A stretch of DNA of 64,000 nucleotides from Kiritimatiellota bacterium B12222 (GCA_029719485.1 CP120722.1:248001-312000); one strand, 5' to 3'. Numbered from the stretch's first letter, positions 51,685 through 61,875 are shown. Made by a program: numbers and translations. The notes: generated by a model from the sequence alone, not told the origin.

Positions 51685-53403
51685 TTAGACCGAGCTGGTG
51701 ATACGCAGGACTTCATCTACGGAGGTGAGGCCCTCAAATACTTTATTGAGTCCAGCGCGTTGCAGGGTGATCATCCCATTATTTACAGCAACTTCACGCA
51801 GATCATCTGCATTGGCGTCCTGCAGGATCATTTCACGCACTTTTTCACTGATTTCCATGATTTCCATGATGCCACCACGGCCTTTATAGCCTTGTTGTCC
51901 GCATTTATTACAGTGACCGGGTAAAAAGACCTGCTTTTTGTCGAATTCCAATCCCCGGGTATTGATACGACTGGCTTTGAGCTCTTCGATGCTAATATCA
52001 ATCGGAATTTTGCAGGCGGGACAGAGTCGACGGTAGAGTCGTTGCGCTTGCGCCAGAATAAGCGCGGAGGCCAACATAAAGGGTTCAATTCCCATGTTTT
52101 TAAGTCGGGACACTGCTCCGGGTGCATCGTTAGTATGCAAAGTACTGAGTACCAAATGTCCCGTCAACGCGGCCTGTACCGCGATGGATGCAGTTTCAAA
52201 ATCACGTACCTCTCCCACCAGAACAATATCGGGATCCTGACGCAAAATGGAACGCAGTCCCGCCGCAAATGTAAGCCCCACATCGGCATGGGTTTGCACT
52301 TGGTTGATCCCTTGCAACTGATACTCCACCGGATCTTCCACTGTAACAATATTGGTGCTGGGTTCGTTCAGCTCTTGCAGGGCCGAATACAAGGTGGTGG
52401 TTTTACCGCTACCTGTAGGTCCGGTTACAAAAATCATGCCGTAAGGCTGTGCGAGCGCGCGGGTAAAGGTCTCTTGCGAATAATCATCCAGTCCCAAATC
52501 CCCTAATCCTTTCGGCAAATTGGTTTTGTCCAAAATACGCATTACGATCTTTTCACCATGAATCACGGGCAGAATACTCACCCGAATATCCACTTCTTTT
52601 TCCAGGGCCCGAATACGGCAACGTCCGTCCTGCGGAATACGTTTTTCAGCAATATCCAAATCAGACATGATTTTCACACGGGAAACAATCGCCCCGAACA
52701 TGCTTTTGGGCGGATTTCCTGCCGCCACCAACATCCCATCGATACGGTACCGCACCTGACAATCATCCAAACCGGGTTCAATGTGAATATCACTGGCCCG
52801 TTTGCGCATGGCTTCAACCAAAATGGAGTTCACAATGCGGATCACCGGCCGTTCATTGGCCTCATCGCCGTAATCTTCCAAATCATAGTTTTCGCTTGAG
52901 ACTTGCGAAAGCTCTTCGTCTTCAGAAAATGAAGAAAGCGTCTCTTCCAATTGACGGCTGTCATCCGAAACATCTGACAGCCGATTTTCAATCATCTCCG
53001 TCAAACTGTCCGCGGAAACCACCACCGTCATCAGACGAAATCCACTTTGGGCCCCTACCGTTTCTAGGGCAATCACGTTAAAAGGATCATCCACCGCAAC
53101 GGTCATGGTCCGGCCAATGCGGGCCAGCGGAAACACCCGATGTTGACGCATGGCCGCAATGGGCAAATCCGTCAACAGCTCCGGTGGCGTTTTGACAATG
53201 GTCAAATTCATCGGGCACATGTTGGCATTATTTGCCAGCGCGATGGCCACCCCTTCGGGCGGAATCATCTTCATCCGCACCATCGCGGCTTCAAGATTTA
53301 ATTCTTCTTCTTCGGCAAGGTTGGACGCACTTTCCAACTGCTCTTCAGAAAGTTGGTAATGTTCTACCAGGTAATCAAATAAATGTTGGGTAATGGTTTC
53401 CAC
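51685..53403 (-). CDS. GspE/PilB family secretion or pilus ATPase
   Basis: 572 residues, GTG start. N-terminal T2SSE_N-like domain (about 1-150), then the ATPase: Walker A GPTGSGKTTTL (about 328), Asp box VTVEDPVEYQ, Walker B DPDIVLVGEVRDFETA, His box LVLSTLHTNDAP. A zinc-binding C-terminal motif follows (CPACKIP ... CNKCGQQGYKGRGG, two C-x-x-C pairs). It drives assembly of a type IV pilus or type II secretion pseudopilus, consistent with the prepilin at 21626. PilB or GspE cannot be told apart here; no pilin operon adjoins. Confidence 0.95.
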   Translation of the reverse strand: METITQHLFDYLVEHYQLSEEQLESASNLAEEEELNLEAAMVRMKMIPPEGVAIALANNANMCPMNLTIVKTPPELLTDLPIAAMRQHRVFPLARIGRTMTVAVDDPFNVIALETVGAQSGFRLMTVVVSADSLTEMIENRLSDVSDDSRQLEETLSSFSEDEELSQVSSENYDLEDYGDEANERPVIRIVNSILVEAMRKRASDIHIEPGLDDCQVRYRIDGMLVAAGNPPKSMFGAIVSRVKIMSDLDIAEKRIPQDGRCRIRALEKEVDIRVSILPVIHGEKIVMRILDKTNLPKGLGDLGLDDYSQETFTRALAQPYGMIFVTGPTGSGKTTTLYSALQELNEPSTNIVTVEDPVEYQLQGINQVQTHADVGLTFAAGLRSILRQDPDIVLVGEVRDFETASIAVQAALTGHLVLSTLHTNDAPGAVSRLKNMGIEPFMLASALILAQAQRLYRRLCPACKIPIDISIEELKASRINTRGLEFDKKQVFLPGHCNKCGQQGYKGRGGIMEIMEISEKVREMILQDANADDLREVAVNNGMITLQRAGLNKVFEGLTSVDEVLRITSSV

Positions 53404-53539
53404 AGGGTTATCTTTGCGACCTGAGACCCTTTTGACAAGTCCTAAAGCTCAGAAGCAAAGGTGGAATCGCTAACGATGCCGACGATAAGATGACCTTTCT
53501 CACCAAGTGAGCGTTTTTTCTCGTTTGGTGACAAAGCAC

Positions 53540-54472
53540 TCAGGCCTGGTCTACCCGTTGACTGCGCACCCATTCAATAGCCACAATCACCACGATGCCC
53601 AACAGCATCAAACCCAGCGCTTGCACAAAGGCCATGTTCATGTCGGGCAGGAGAAGTTTGTCCTGAATCACCACCACTTCACCATCGGGTTTGGTGATGC
53701 TGCTCAGCACTTCTTTCCAAGGGAAAAGTTTGCGCAAAGATCCTGCCATAAATCCGATCAATACCGCCATGGCCAAGTGCTCCCAGCGATGCAACAACCA
53801 ACTCAAAAAGCGGGAAAACGCCAAAATCCCCAACACCGCGCCCAAAGCAAATGGAGCCAGCGTAATCAAATCAAACTCTTTCACTGCGCCAATAGCCGTG
53901 TCGTACTTGCCCATGATCAACAACAAAAAGGATCCCGAGATCCCCGGAAGAATCATCGCAGTGATGGCAATCGCCCCGCAGCCCATGTGCACGAGAAAGG
54001 TAGAGGGCAATTGTTCAATCGGTGCAATGGTCACCGCGAGATATCCACAGAGCGTTCCCACAACTAACCCCAGCAGACGTTGAATCGTCCACGGAACCCC
54101 TCGCGCCAATAACACAATCGACGCCAACACCAACCCGAAAAAAAACGCGTAGAGTTTCACCTGATGATGCTCGTAGGCATTGTGTAAAAGTCCGGCCAAT
54201 ACTCCCACCGCCAACACCAGTCCCGCGCCCAAAAACAGAAAAAACTGCCAGGGAATTTGTGCGAACACGGCTTTGAGATCAAACCGCAAAGCTTTGCGAA
54301 TAAGGGTGATATTAAAGGATTTAATTCCCTCCAACAGATCCTGATACACGCCCATTATAAAGGCCATGGTGCCTCCGGACACGCCGGGAACAATATCAGC
54401 CGCCCCCATGCAAAATCCGGTAAAAAAAATGTACAGTCGTTCAGACCATGTTTTAGGGTGGGAATGGGACAT
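53540..54472 (-). CDS. DUF368 membrane protein (PopT-type undecaprenyl phosphate translocase)
   Basis: 310 residues, eight or more hydrophobic segments. FFTGFCMGAADIVPGVSGGT at residues about 12-32 is the DUF368 signature, with a second similar repeat later (AITAMILPGISGSFLLLIMG), as expected for its inverted internal repeat. DUF368/PopT proteins recycle the carrier lipid undecaprenyl phosphate across the inner membrane for cell-wall synthesis. Downstream of and in line with the isomerase gene (10-base gap). Confidence 0.93.
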   Translation of the reverse strand: MSHSHPKTWSERLYIFFTGFCMGAADIVPGVSGGTMAFIMGVYQDLLEGIKSFNITLIRKALRFDLKAVFAQIPWQFFLFLGAGLVLAVGVLAGLLHNAYEHHQVKLYAFFFGLVLASIVLLARGVPWTIQRLLGLVVGTLCGYLAVTIAPIEQLPSTFLVHMGCGAIAITAMILPGISGSFLLLIMGKYDTAIGAVKEFDLITLAPFALGAVLGILAFSRFLSWLLHRWEHLAMAVLIGFMAGSLRKLFPWKEVLSSITKPDGEVVVIQDKLLLPDMNMAFVQALGLMLLGIVVIVAIEWVRSQRVDQA

Positions 54473-54482
54473 AAAAAAACCT

Positions 54483-55253
54483 TTAGCTCAAAATGTGATG
54501 CAAACTGCGCGCGTCTGCATGATATTGGGCGAGCGTGTCATCTTTGACGAACTCCATCAATGCCCAACGGGATTTTGTTTCCGCCTGTAATAATTCAAAA
54601 TATCGCGCCCAGCGCTCTTGCCCTTCTGCCAGGGGATACCGTTCCCGAAATCCGCCCGCCCCCCAATGAAATACATGCACATTGGAAATACGTGGCAACA
54701 ATTGAGTTAAACTCTGCTCGCAGATGTCTTCGGGCTGACCATTCGGCGGTTGCCACAAACTATCTAAATTTTCCAGATCCAGCGCCGTCATCAGTTCCCC
54801 CGCGGAGGCAATGGAATCGGTCAGGGTGTTGCCATGATATTCTAAAGCGATGCGCAGGTTCCGCTTGGCGGCCAAGGCACAAATAACCCGTGCATCTTCC
54901 ACCACAGCCTTGCGATAGGCTTCGTCCGCATCCTCCGAGGCCTTTTTTCCAGCCCACACGCGAACGGTGGGCGCACCCAAAGCCTCCGCCGAATCCAACA
55001 CAGCCTCAATTTCCGGAGAATCCTCGTCGGCCAAACGATAGTAGGATCCGTAGGCCGCAGTTTCGAGCCCCGCATCACGGGTCCACCGAGCCACTTGCTC
55101 CGCTTTGGTCGTTTGACCGTGGGGCACATGCACATCTCCCCCCCACTCCAGCCCCTGCTGACCCGCTTTCACCACTTCTTCGATCAAATCACATGCGGCA
55201 ACTTTGCGAAAGCTTATCGACACCAAGCCCGTGCGGAAATTGGAAAAGTCCAT
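54483..55253 (-). CDS. Sugar phosphate isomerase/epimerase family protein (xylose isomerase-like TIM barrel)
   Basis: 256 residues from the Met at 55253 (one base after the SDR stop); an alternative Met at 55283 would overlap it. FRTGLVSISFRKVAACDLIE, GLEWGGDVHVPHGQTTKAEQ, IALEYHGNTLTDSIASAGEL, VHVFHWGAGGFRERYPLAEG give the strand order and metal-binding Glu and His pattern of the AP_endonuc_2/xylose isomerase-like family. These act on sugars or inositols; the exact substrate is unknown. Probably cotranscribed with the SDR and DUF368 genes. Confidence 0.85.
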   Translation of the reverse strand: MDFSNFRTGLVSISFRKVAACDLIEEVVKAGQQGLEWGGDVHVPHGQTTKAEQVARWTRDAGLETAAYGSYYRLADEDSPEIEAVLDSAEALGAPTVRVWAGKKASEDADEAYRKAVVEDARVICALAAKRNLRIALEYHGNTLTDSIASAGELMTALDLENLDSLWQPPNGQPEDICEQSLTQLLPRISNVHVFHWGAGGFRERYPLAEGQERWARYFELLQAETKSRWALMEFVKDDTLAQYHADARSLHHILS

Positions 55254-55254
55254 G

Positions 55255-56034
55255 CTATTGTGCCGTGAAGCCGCCATCGACATTAATGACTTGCCCGGTC
55301 ACAAACGCAGACCCTTCAGAACAGAGCCACAAGACGGCTTCTGCAATATCATCCGGTTCGGCCACCCGTCCCATGGGATGCATGGTTTTGACTTGCTCAA
55401 AAGCTTCTTCAGAATCGTGCATCGTGCGCCACAACATATCGGTATTTACCGCTCCGGGCGCCACCGCATTGACCCGAATCTTGTGCATGGCTTCTTCAAG
55501 CGCAACAGATTTGGTTAATCCAATGACCGCATGTTTGGCCGCCACATATGGAGAAATCAGCGGCATCGCCACTTCGCCCAATACAGAAGCAATATTCACA
55601 ATTGCGCCCCCACCGCCGGCCCGCATCGCAGGAATTGCGTGTTTCATCATTAAAAATGTGCCGGTGAGGTTCACTTCCATGACCTGCTTATAATCCGCGA
55701 GCTCAATGCTGTGAATGGGATGAGGATCAGCTTCTAATCCGGCATTGTTAATCACAAAATCAATGCGACCATGACGTTCTACCGTCTGCCGAATCAATTT
55801 TTGAACCGCAGCTTCGTCGGTAACATCTCCTTTGACGTATTCCACCCGAAATCCTTCCCCGCGTAGCTCTTTGGCTTGGTCTTCACCCAACTCAGCTCGA
55901 CGCCCACAATAACAAACCAAGGCTCCCGCCTTCGCCAACGCAGCGACGATGGACTTACCAATACCGGACGTTCCGCCGGTGACCAGTGCGACTTTACCGT
56001 TAAACAAAAAAGGATTGGATCCTGTGGGATGCAT
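55255..56034 (-). CDS. Short-chain dehydrogenase/reductase (SDR), FabG-like
   Basis: 259 residues. Cofactor motif TGGTSGIGKS (about 18-27), NNAG (about 91), catalytic Ser in NIASVLGE and Y-x-x-x-K in YVAAKHAVIG (about 158), late VNVDGG. All the features of an active classical SDR that reduces or oxidises with NAD(P). With the adjacent isomerase it suggests a small sugar or polyol pathway. Divergent from the BASS gene; the 219-base gap between them has no strong feature. Confidence 0.95.
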   Translation of the reverse strand: MHPTGSNPFLFNGKVALVTGGTSGIGKSIVAALAKAGALVCYCGRRAELGEDQAKELRGEGFRVEYVKGDVTDEAAVQKLIRQTVERHGRIDFVINNAGLEADPHPIHSIELADYKQVMEVNLTGTFLMMKHAIPAMRAGGGGAIVNIASVLGEVAMPLISPYVAAKHAVIGLTKSVALEEAMHKIRVNAVAPGAVNTDMLWRTMHDSEEAFEQVKTMHPMGRVAEPDDIAEAVLWLCSEGSAFVTGQVINVDGGFTAQ

Positions 56035-56253
56035 AGCTAACTCCAGTATGATAAGTGGTTAAGCTCCCTGCATGTAGATTTTTTTGACGTCAATCAAGCC
56101 CAGACCATAGGAAAGAGGGCAAAATCGTGCTGTAAGCAACAGTCATCTCTATACGCAAAAACTATATTGGATCCTTTTCCCCACCCTTCGTTTTGTAAAC
56201 CTTCCACTTTCAAAACATTGACATTTTTAAAAGTTTCACGCTAGAAGCGGGCG

Positions 56254-57108
56254 ATGATTAAAGCAATTGCATTACCTTTGGCCCTTATTTTCATTATGTT
56301 TGGAATGGGGATGACCCTGAAACCCACTGATTTTAAACGGGTGCTTCAAAAACCGCTGGCCACCTTTATCGGTTTGATCAATCAACTTGTACTGCTGCCA
56401 TTGGTGGCTTTTGCATTGTGTTCGTTCTTACACCTACAGGGCGAAATCGCAGTGGGCCTGATCCTGATTGCCTCCTGTCCCGGGGGCGCAACTTCCAATA
56501 TGATTTCGCATTTGTGTAAAGGGGATACCGCCCTCTCGGTCAGCCTCACCGCCATCTCCAGTCTGGTGACCACCTTAACCATTCCCCTGTACTTGGGCCT
56601 TGCGATTCACCATTACCTGGATGCAAGTACCTCCATCACCCTGCCTTTCCTCAGCACAGTACTCAAATTGATGATCGTGTCCGTGCTGCCCATCATTGCT
56701 GGCATGATCATGCATGCGAAGTGCCCCCAAAAATCCCGCAGCTTTGAAAAACCCGTCAATATCTTCTCCCTCCTGTTCCTCATACTGATTGTGATCATTG
56801 CCATTTTACAAGAAGAGGCCCTTCTGGCTCAATTCAAAATCGCAGGTCCCGCAGCCCTCAGCTTAAATGTGATTACCATGCTGATGGGATTTGGATTGGC
56901 GGCCCTGGTAGGCCTCGGACGCCGCCAACGCATCACCCTCTCCATCGAATCCGGAATTCAAAATGGAACCCTCGCCCTCGCCATCGCCTTGGAAATGCTC
57001 AAAGACCCCCTCATCGCCATGCCTGCCGTCGCCTACAGTTTGCTGATGTTTGCCACGGGGGGCATCATGATCGTGGTATTTGGTCGACACGGCCATAAAA
57101 GGGCCTAA
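56254..57108 (+). CDS. Bile acid:sodium symporter (BASS) family transporter
   Basis: 284 residues, nine or ten membrane segments. FGMGMTLKPTDFKRVLQKP and ASCPGGATSNMISHLCKGDT are family hallmarks, the second forming the sodium site. Bacterial BASS members move organic acids such as pantoate or keto acids; the substrate here is unknown. ATG at 56254. Confidence 0.93.
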   Translation: MIKAIALPLALIFIMFGMGMTLKPTDFKRVLQKPLATFIGLINQLVLLPLVAFALCSFLHLQGEIAVGLILIASCPGGATSNMISHLCKGDTALSVSLTAISSLVTTLTIPLYLGLAIHHYLDASTSITLPFLSTVLKLMIVSVLPIIAGMIMHAKCPQKSRSFEKPVNIFSLLFLILIVIIAILQEEALLAQFKIAGPAALSLNVITMLMGFGLAALVGLGRRQRITLSIESGIQNGTLALAIALEMLKDPLIAMPAVAYSLLMFATGGIMIVVFGRHGHKRA

Positions 57109-57240
57109 CAAAATACAGAAGGAAAAGATTCAACACAACTCCCCGGCATGTTGTTAAAGAACAATGGAAACGGTCCTGACTTGACAGTTTGCTCACAGAG
57201 AGTGAGGTTGAAACCGTTTTAATTATCCCGAGGAGACTTT

Positions 57241-57618
57241 ATGCAAACCATCAATAGCGAACACGCACCCGAAGCCGTTGGCCCTTATTCCCACGGCGTC
57301 ACTGTTGGAAATCTACTTTTCTGCAGTGGACAAATTCCATTGGACCCTGCAACCAAAAGCCTCGTGCCCGGTGGCATCCGCGAACAAACCGAACAGGTGA
57401 TCGAAAATATTGTCCACGTGCTCGACTCCCAGGAACTCGGACTGCGCAACGTGGTTAAAACCACCATTTTCATGACTGATTTAGCTGATTTCTCTGTCGT
57501 AAATGGAATTTATGCGCAAGCCTTTGGCAGCCACAAACCCGCTCGTTCTACCGTGCAAGTCGCCGCGCTCCCTCTCGGGGCTTTGATTGAAATCGAAGTG
57601 ATTTGCGAAATCGTTTAA
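57241..57618 (+). CDS. RidA family 2-iminobutanoate/2-iminopropanoate deaminase
   Basis: 125 residues, the usual length. AVGPYSHGV, LLFCSGQIPLDP, the active-site Arg in KPARSTVQVAALPLGALIEI and final EVICEIV show a canonical RidA. It hydrolyses reactive enamine/imine by-products of PLP enzymes. Good ribosome site (GAGGAG, 6 bases from ATG). An inverted pair, AAACGGT (57168) and ACCGTTT, flanks a possible TTGACA box upstream. Confidence 0.96.
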   Translation: MQTINSEHAPEAVGPYSHGVTVGNLLFCSGQIPLDPATKSLVPGGIREQTEQVIENIVHVLDSQELGLRNVVKTTIFMTDLADFSVVNGIYAQAFGSHKPARSTVQVAALPLGALIEIEVICEIV

Positions 57619-57628
57619 GACCACCACT

Positions 57629-58468
57629 ATGGGACAACACGGCGATACCATCACCATTCTTTTGCTGGCCATCATAGGGTTCACCACCTATCAGGGACTC
57701 CATCAGCCTGCCATCATCGATAAATATCTGTTCAGCACCGAAGGAATTCGCTTTCGCAAGCAATGGTTTCGGCTGATCTCCCCCGCCTTTTTGCATGCCA
57801 ATTGGGGTCACTTTGCCGGGAACGCCATCACCTTCTTTTTCTTTGGCTCGGCGATTGAAGACCATTTTGGATCGGGTCTTTTATTAGGACTCTTTTTTGG
57901 ATCCGTCGCCGGTGGCAGTCTCTTGTGCATGCTCTTGCATAAAACCGGAGATTACCGTGCCCTGGGCGCCTCAGGCGGCGTGTTGGGCATCTTGTTTAGT
58001 GCCATTATTTTGTTTCCGGGCATGCACATTCAAATCTTCCCCATTCCCATCGGCATTCCCGGATGGTTTTATGCGGTGGGTTACCTGGCCTATACCTTAT
58101 TCTCCATGACCGGAGGATCAAGTGTCAGCCACGAAGGCCATTTAGGGGGGATGCTCAGCGGCATTTTGTTAACCCTGATCCAAAACTACAGACTGTTTAA
58201 TGCGCAACCCATTTTGATCACGGCTCTGCTGGTGTTCAGTGGCGCAGGCATTTGGTATTTTCATGCAAATCCAGGCCGGGTTCCCGGATTTATGGGATTC
58301 CAAGTACGCAACAAAATGGATGCGGTTAAAGCCGCCCGCCAACAGCGGAACGAAAGTAATTTAGATTCGTTACTCGATAAAGTTTCAAAAGAAGGGCTGC
58401 AAAGCCTCACCAACCGGGAAAGACAAATGTTACAGGACGCATCACGTAAACGTGGAGGCCGCCGATGA
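57629..58468 (+). CDS. Rhomboid family intramembrane serine protease
   Basis: 279 residues. Six or seven membrane segments. Family motifs: HANWGHFAGNAITFFFFG (Asn helix), catalytic Ser in GASGGVLG (about 113) and catalytic His in HEGHLGGMLSG (about 167). A charged C-terminal tail (about 225-279) is cytoplasmic. It starts 10 bases past RidA and overlaps the ABC permease by 4 bases, so probably a single operon to 63188. Confidence 0.94.
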   Translation: MGQHGDTITILLLAIIGFTTYQGLHQPAIIDKYLFSTEGIRFRKQWFRLISPAFLHANWGHFAGNAITFFFFGSAIEDHFGSGLLLGLFFGSVAGGSLLCMLLHKTGDYRALGASGGVLGILFSAIILFPGMHIQIFPIPIGIPGWFYAVGYLAYTLFSMTGGSSVSHEGHLGGMLSGILLTLIQNYRLFNAQPILITALLVFSGAGIWYFHANPGRVPGFMGFQVRNKMDAVKAARQQRNESNLDSLLDKVSKEGLQSLTNRERQMLQDASRKRGGRR

Positions 58469-59484
58469 AATGGGGTCGCAGTATTTTACCTTTGGCGCGG
58501 CTCACCTGTGTGGAGATTCCACGACAACCCGCGCTGCTACTTTTAAGCACCACCCTTATTTTATTCATTGGTAGTCTTCCCTTTTTGATTACCCATAATC
58601 TGGGCGAAGCGGGCAAATTGGTGCGCGACTCCGCCCTGGCCATGATGTTTCTCGGCAGTTTGCTCTTAGCCGTTCCCGCAGCCTGCAATGCGGTCAGTAC
58701 CGAAATTCGCCGGGGAACTGCCGGAGCCATCCTCAGTAAACCCGTCAGTCGTATTCGCTTTTTGGTAGCAAAATACATCGGGGTTTCCATGGTCATGCTG
58801 GTCTTCTCCGGCATGGCGACCATGGCCATCATTATGGCCGACCGCGCGGCCGCCCGAGAATTTCAAGTAGGCTGGCGCTTTTTGGTCCCGCTGTTTCTTG
58901 CGATTCTGGGGGCCTACCTCATCGCCAGTGTGGTTAATTTCTTTACCCGACGCCCCTTCAGTTCCACCGCCTTTTGGTGCATGGCTCTGCTGATTTTAGT
59001 GGCCTTCATTTGGACAGGGGTCAAAAAAGATAATCCCCACGTAAACGAAACCGCCATCGAACACGCCGAACATGCCGGCCATGATCATACAGACCCCCTC
59101 GCCGCCGAACCGGTGCCGATTCGCTGGAGCTTGATCCCCGCCTGCGCCCTCATCACCATGGCCGCGCTGATGATTCAAGCGCTGGCCCTGCTCTGCGCTC
59201 TGAAACTGGGCGTGGTCCCTTCGCTTTCCGTCTGTAGTGGATTTTTTATGATCGGCCTCATGTCCGATTATTTATTGGCAGGCAAAGCCGCCGAATCCTT
59301 ATGGGCCAAAGGGCTCTATTATAGTTTACCGAATTGGCAACATTTCTGGATGGCTGACGCGCTCACGGCCGGGGGAACCATCCCCTGGGGCTACGTCGCC
59401 AACGGAGCCGTCTACGCCCTGGCATGGACAGGCGGAATGCTGTGTATCGCTTTTGGAGTTTTTGACCGCATGGAGGTTTGTTAA
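58465..59484 (+). CDS. ABC-2 type transporter permease
   Basis: 339 residues with six hydrophobic segments; ILSKPVSRIRFLVAKYIGVS (about 90-110) is the coupling region seen in ABC-2 permeases of the NatB/gliding type (compare MLLTKPVSRAAVWWGKWLA in the gene at 60505). A His/Asp-rich loop (HAEHAGHDHTDPLAAE, about 200) could bind metal. Its ATP-binding partner overlaps or abuts the stop. Confidence 0.88.
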   Translation: MKWGRSILPLARLTCVEIPRQPALLLLSTTLILFIGSLPFLITHNLGEAGKLVRDSALAMMFLGSLLLAVPAACNAVSTEIRRGTAGAILSKPVSRIRFLVAKYIGVSMVMLVFSGMATMAIIMADRAAAREFQVGWRFLVPLFLAILGAYLIASVVNFFTRRPFSSTAFWCMALLILVAFIWTGVKKDNPHVNETAIEHAEHAGHDHTDPLAAEPVPIRWSLIPACALITMAALMIQALALLCALKLGVVPSLSVCSGFFMIGLMSDYLLAGKAAESLWAKGLYYSLPNWQHFWMADALTAGGTIPWGYVANGAVYALAWTGGMLCIAFGVFDRMEVC

Positions 59485-60425
59485 TGATATCTGAAGAACC
59501 CGTCGTATATACTGAAAACCTGCAAAAGATTTTCAAAGATTTTTGGCGGCGCCCCCGCGCCCGCGCTGTCGATGGCGTAAGCCTCACCCTGCATAGGGGA
59601 GAAGTCTACGGACTGCTCGGCCCCAATGGATCGGGCAAAAGTACCACCATCAAAGTGTTGCTGGGACTGTTACATGCCGATGGCGGTGTGGTCAAAGTGC
59701 TCGGCAAACCTCCTCGCGATGTCGCCGTGAAACGTCGAGTGGGTTATCTCCCCGAAGAATCATATCTCTACCCCTATCTCGATGCCAAAGAAACCCTTCG
59801 TTTCTACGCCACCCTCTTCGGACTCGAAGGCAGCAAACGCGAAAAACGCATTGATGAACTTTTAGAAATGGTGGGCCTCTCTCATACCGGACGTCGTCGG
59901 GTAGGCGAATTTTCCAAAGGCATGGCCCGACGCATTGGCTTGGCGCAAGCCCTGATCAACGATCCCGATTTGGTCATCCTCGATGAACCCACCTCCGGAT
60001 TGGACCCCCTGGGTACCCGTCAGGTAAAAGACATTGTCAGCGCCTTGGCCGAAAAAGGCAAAACCGTGTTGTTGAGTTCGCATCTGCTCGCAGATGTTGA
60101 AGATGTCTGCCAACGTATTTCCATCCTCTACGGAGGAAAAGTACGGGCCAGCGGCCCCATCAACGAACTGTTGCAGGTCGCCAACCACTTGCAAATTCGT
60201 CTACAAGATTTGGATGACAGCCAACGCACCCGTCTCTTGGACACCCTCGAGATTCAATTGGGCCAGCGCCCCACCCTCGAGCCCACCCGCAAGGATCTCG
60301 AATCCTTCTTCCTCGAAGTCGTGGCACAAGCCCGACGCGAAAGCGGTGAAGCCAGCGGCACCCGTGCCGAAGGACAACTCGCAGGTTTCCTCACAGAAAA
60401 AGCTCCGGAAAACAACGAGAACTAA
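59484..60425 (+). CDS. ABC transporter ATP-binding protein
   Basis: 313 residues from the ATG at 59484; GGAGG sits 7 bases upstream, which favours this over the TTG at 59478. Walker A LLGPNGSGKSTTI, signature FSKGMARRIGLAQAL, Walker B DLVILDEPTSGLDP, H-loop LLSSHLLADVEDV. C-terminal about 80 residues are extra and may bind the permeases. Works with the two flanking ABC-2 permeases, as in CcmA/NatA-type exporters. Confidence 0.96.
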   Translation: MISEEPVVYTENLQKIFKDFWRRPRARAVDGVSLTLHRGEVYGLLGPNGSGKSTTIKVLLGLLHADGGVVKVLGKPPRDVAVKRRVGYLPEESYLYPYLDAKETLRFYATLFGLEGSKREKRIDELLEMVGLSHTGRRRVGEFSKGMARRIGLAQALINDPDLVILDEPTSGLDPLGTRQVKDIVSALAEKGKTVLLSSHLLADVEDVCQRISILYGGKVRASGPINELLQVANHLQIRLQDLDDSQRTRLLDTLEIQLGQRPTLEPTRKDLESFFLEVVAQARRESGEASGTRAEGQLAGFLTEKAPENNEN

Positions 60426-60504
60426 CTTCAACTCTCTACCCCCTCCCGATCTTTATAAGCTGTAAAGACACATTCACTCTCACCCATCCGCAACCCTCTC
60501 TCCA

Positions 60505-61875
60505 ATGCGAAGCATTTTTTCTATTTATAAACTGACACTACGATCTATCCTCCGGGAAAAGGTCGCCTTGTCCATGTTGGCGTTACTTGCACTGGTGTTA
60601 CTTTTACTCCCGGCAGGGTTAGAAAGCGACGGTACCATTCAAGGAGCCTTGCGCATGCACATCCGCTACAGCTTAGGGTTCTCCTCTTTCTTATTGGCCG
60701 CCATGACTCTGTGGGCCTCCTGCGCATCCATTGCCAGCGACCTTAGCAGTAAACGCTTGGACATGTTGCTCACTAAACCCGTTTCCCGGGCCGCCGTCTG
60801 GTGGGGAAAATGGTTGGCGGTGGTCACCATGATGAGTGGACTTTGTCTGATTTGCGGAACCGTCACCTTATTCCGCATTCATCACATTCTGCAACAAGCC
60901 GACCTCAGTCCGGAGCAAAGTGAAATGGTGATGACCCAACAGGTCACCGCCCGCCGTCCCATCGATCCCCTCGTGGTCGATTTAACCGAAGAGGCGCATC
61001 TCTTGGCAGATCAACAAATTGCATCCGGTGCCGTCCCAGAGGGATACCCCATCGATGTGCTCTACGAAGAAATGGAAGGATTTCTGAAAGTCAACCGAAA
61101 CGCAGCTTCCGCAGGCGAAAGTGTCGAATGGACATTTGAATTAAACAAAGCCCTCAGCCCCGGATCTGAGATGCAAGTGAGCTATCAATACGATGGATCC
61201 GCCATGGGCATAGGCCTTACCCCGGGCAAGTGGACCCTTGGCACCCCCGAACAACCTGAACTTCTCGAATACGCTCTCGAAGAAACACCCTACGGTGAAA
61301 AAGTCATCGCCATCACCGTACCAGAAGAACTCGCAGACGCAGAAACCATTCTCTTGCGCTATGAAAACCAAGGAACGGACGGCGGCCGGGTCTTCTTTAA
61401 AACCGATAGAGGGGTTCGGCTCTATTTTAACGCCGGAAACTTTAGTCTAAATTTATTCAGAGCCCTTTTCTTAATTTGCGGACTTTTGGCTATTATGGCC
61501 GCAATTGGCGTAAGTGCCGGATCCGTATTTTCATTACCTGTGGCCTGCTACATCAGCGCAGTCATTTTATTGTTACAAGCCTTCTCCGGATCGGTTGAAG
61601 AAGTGGTTGAATACGGACAGCCCGCCCCCACCGAAGGACAAAACGTGATCGCACGCGGCATCGAAACCTTTCAATACAAAGTCTACGAAGGGGTATTGGT
61701 CTTGCTCAAACCCTTACAGGTAGAGAGCCCCCTCGGACGAGTGGCTGACGGGGTGCTCATCTCTCCGACAGAGGTATTGTCTGTCATTTGCCTGCGATTC
61801 ATCCCTGTGATCCTGTTCATGAGTGGCATAGGAATTTTTCTCTTTTCCCGTAGGGAAATTGGAGGTGCAGCATGA
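60505..61875 (+). CDS. ABC-2 type permease with large extracytoplasmic domain
   Basis: 456 residues. N-terminal two or three membrane segments (LALVLLLLPAG, FSSFLLAAMTLWASC, WLAVVTMMSGLCLICGTVTL), a soluble insert (about 140-310) with beta features (MQVSYQYDGSAMGIGLTPGK), then four more segments. DLSSKRLDMLLTKPVSRA is the ABC-2 coupling region. Stop overlaps the next gene (ATGA). Confidence 0.85.
   Translation: MRSIFSIYKLTLRSILREKVALSMLALLALVLLLLPAGLESDGTIQGALRMHIRYSLGFSSFLLAAMTLWASCASIASDLSSKRLDMLLTKPVSRAAVWWGKWLAVVTMMSGLCLICGTVTLFRIHHILQQADLSPEQSEMVMTQQVTARRPIDPLVVDLTEEAHLLADQQIASGAVPEGYPIDVLYEEMEGFLKVNRNAASAGESVEWTFELNKALSPGSEMQVSYQYDGSAMGIGLTPGKWTLGTPEQPELLEYALEETPYGEKVIAITVPEELADAETILLRYENQGTDGGRVFFKTDRGVRLYFNAGNFSLNLFRALFLICGLLAIMAAIGVSAGSVFSLPVACYISAVILLLQAFSGSVEEVVEYGQPAPTEGQNVIARGIETFQYKVYEGVLVLLKPLQVESPLGRVADGVLISPTEVLSVICLRFIPVILFMSGIGIFLFSRREIGGAA

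Noticed and set aside
53507..55693. Plus-strand frames over the DUF368, isomerase and SDR genes
   Set aside because: Antisense to three well-supported genes and without family motifs.
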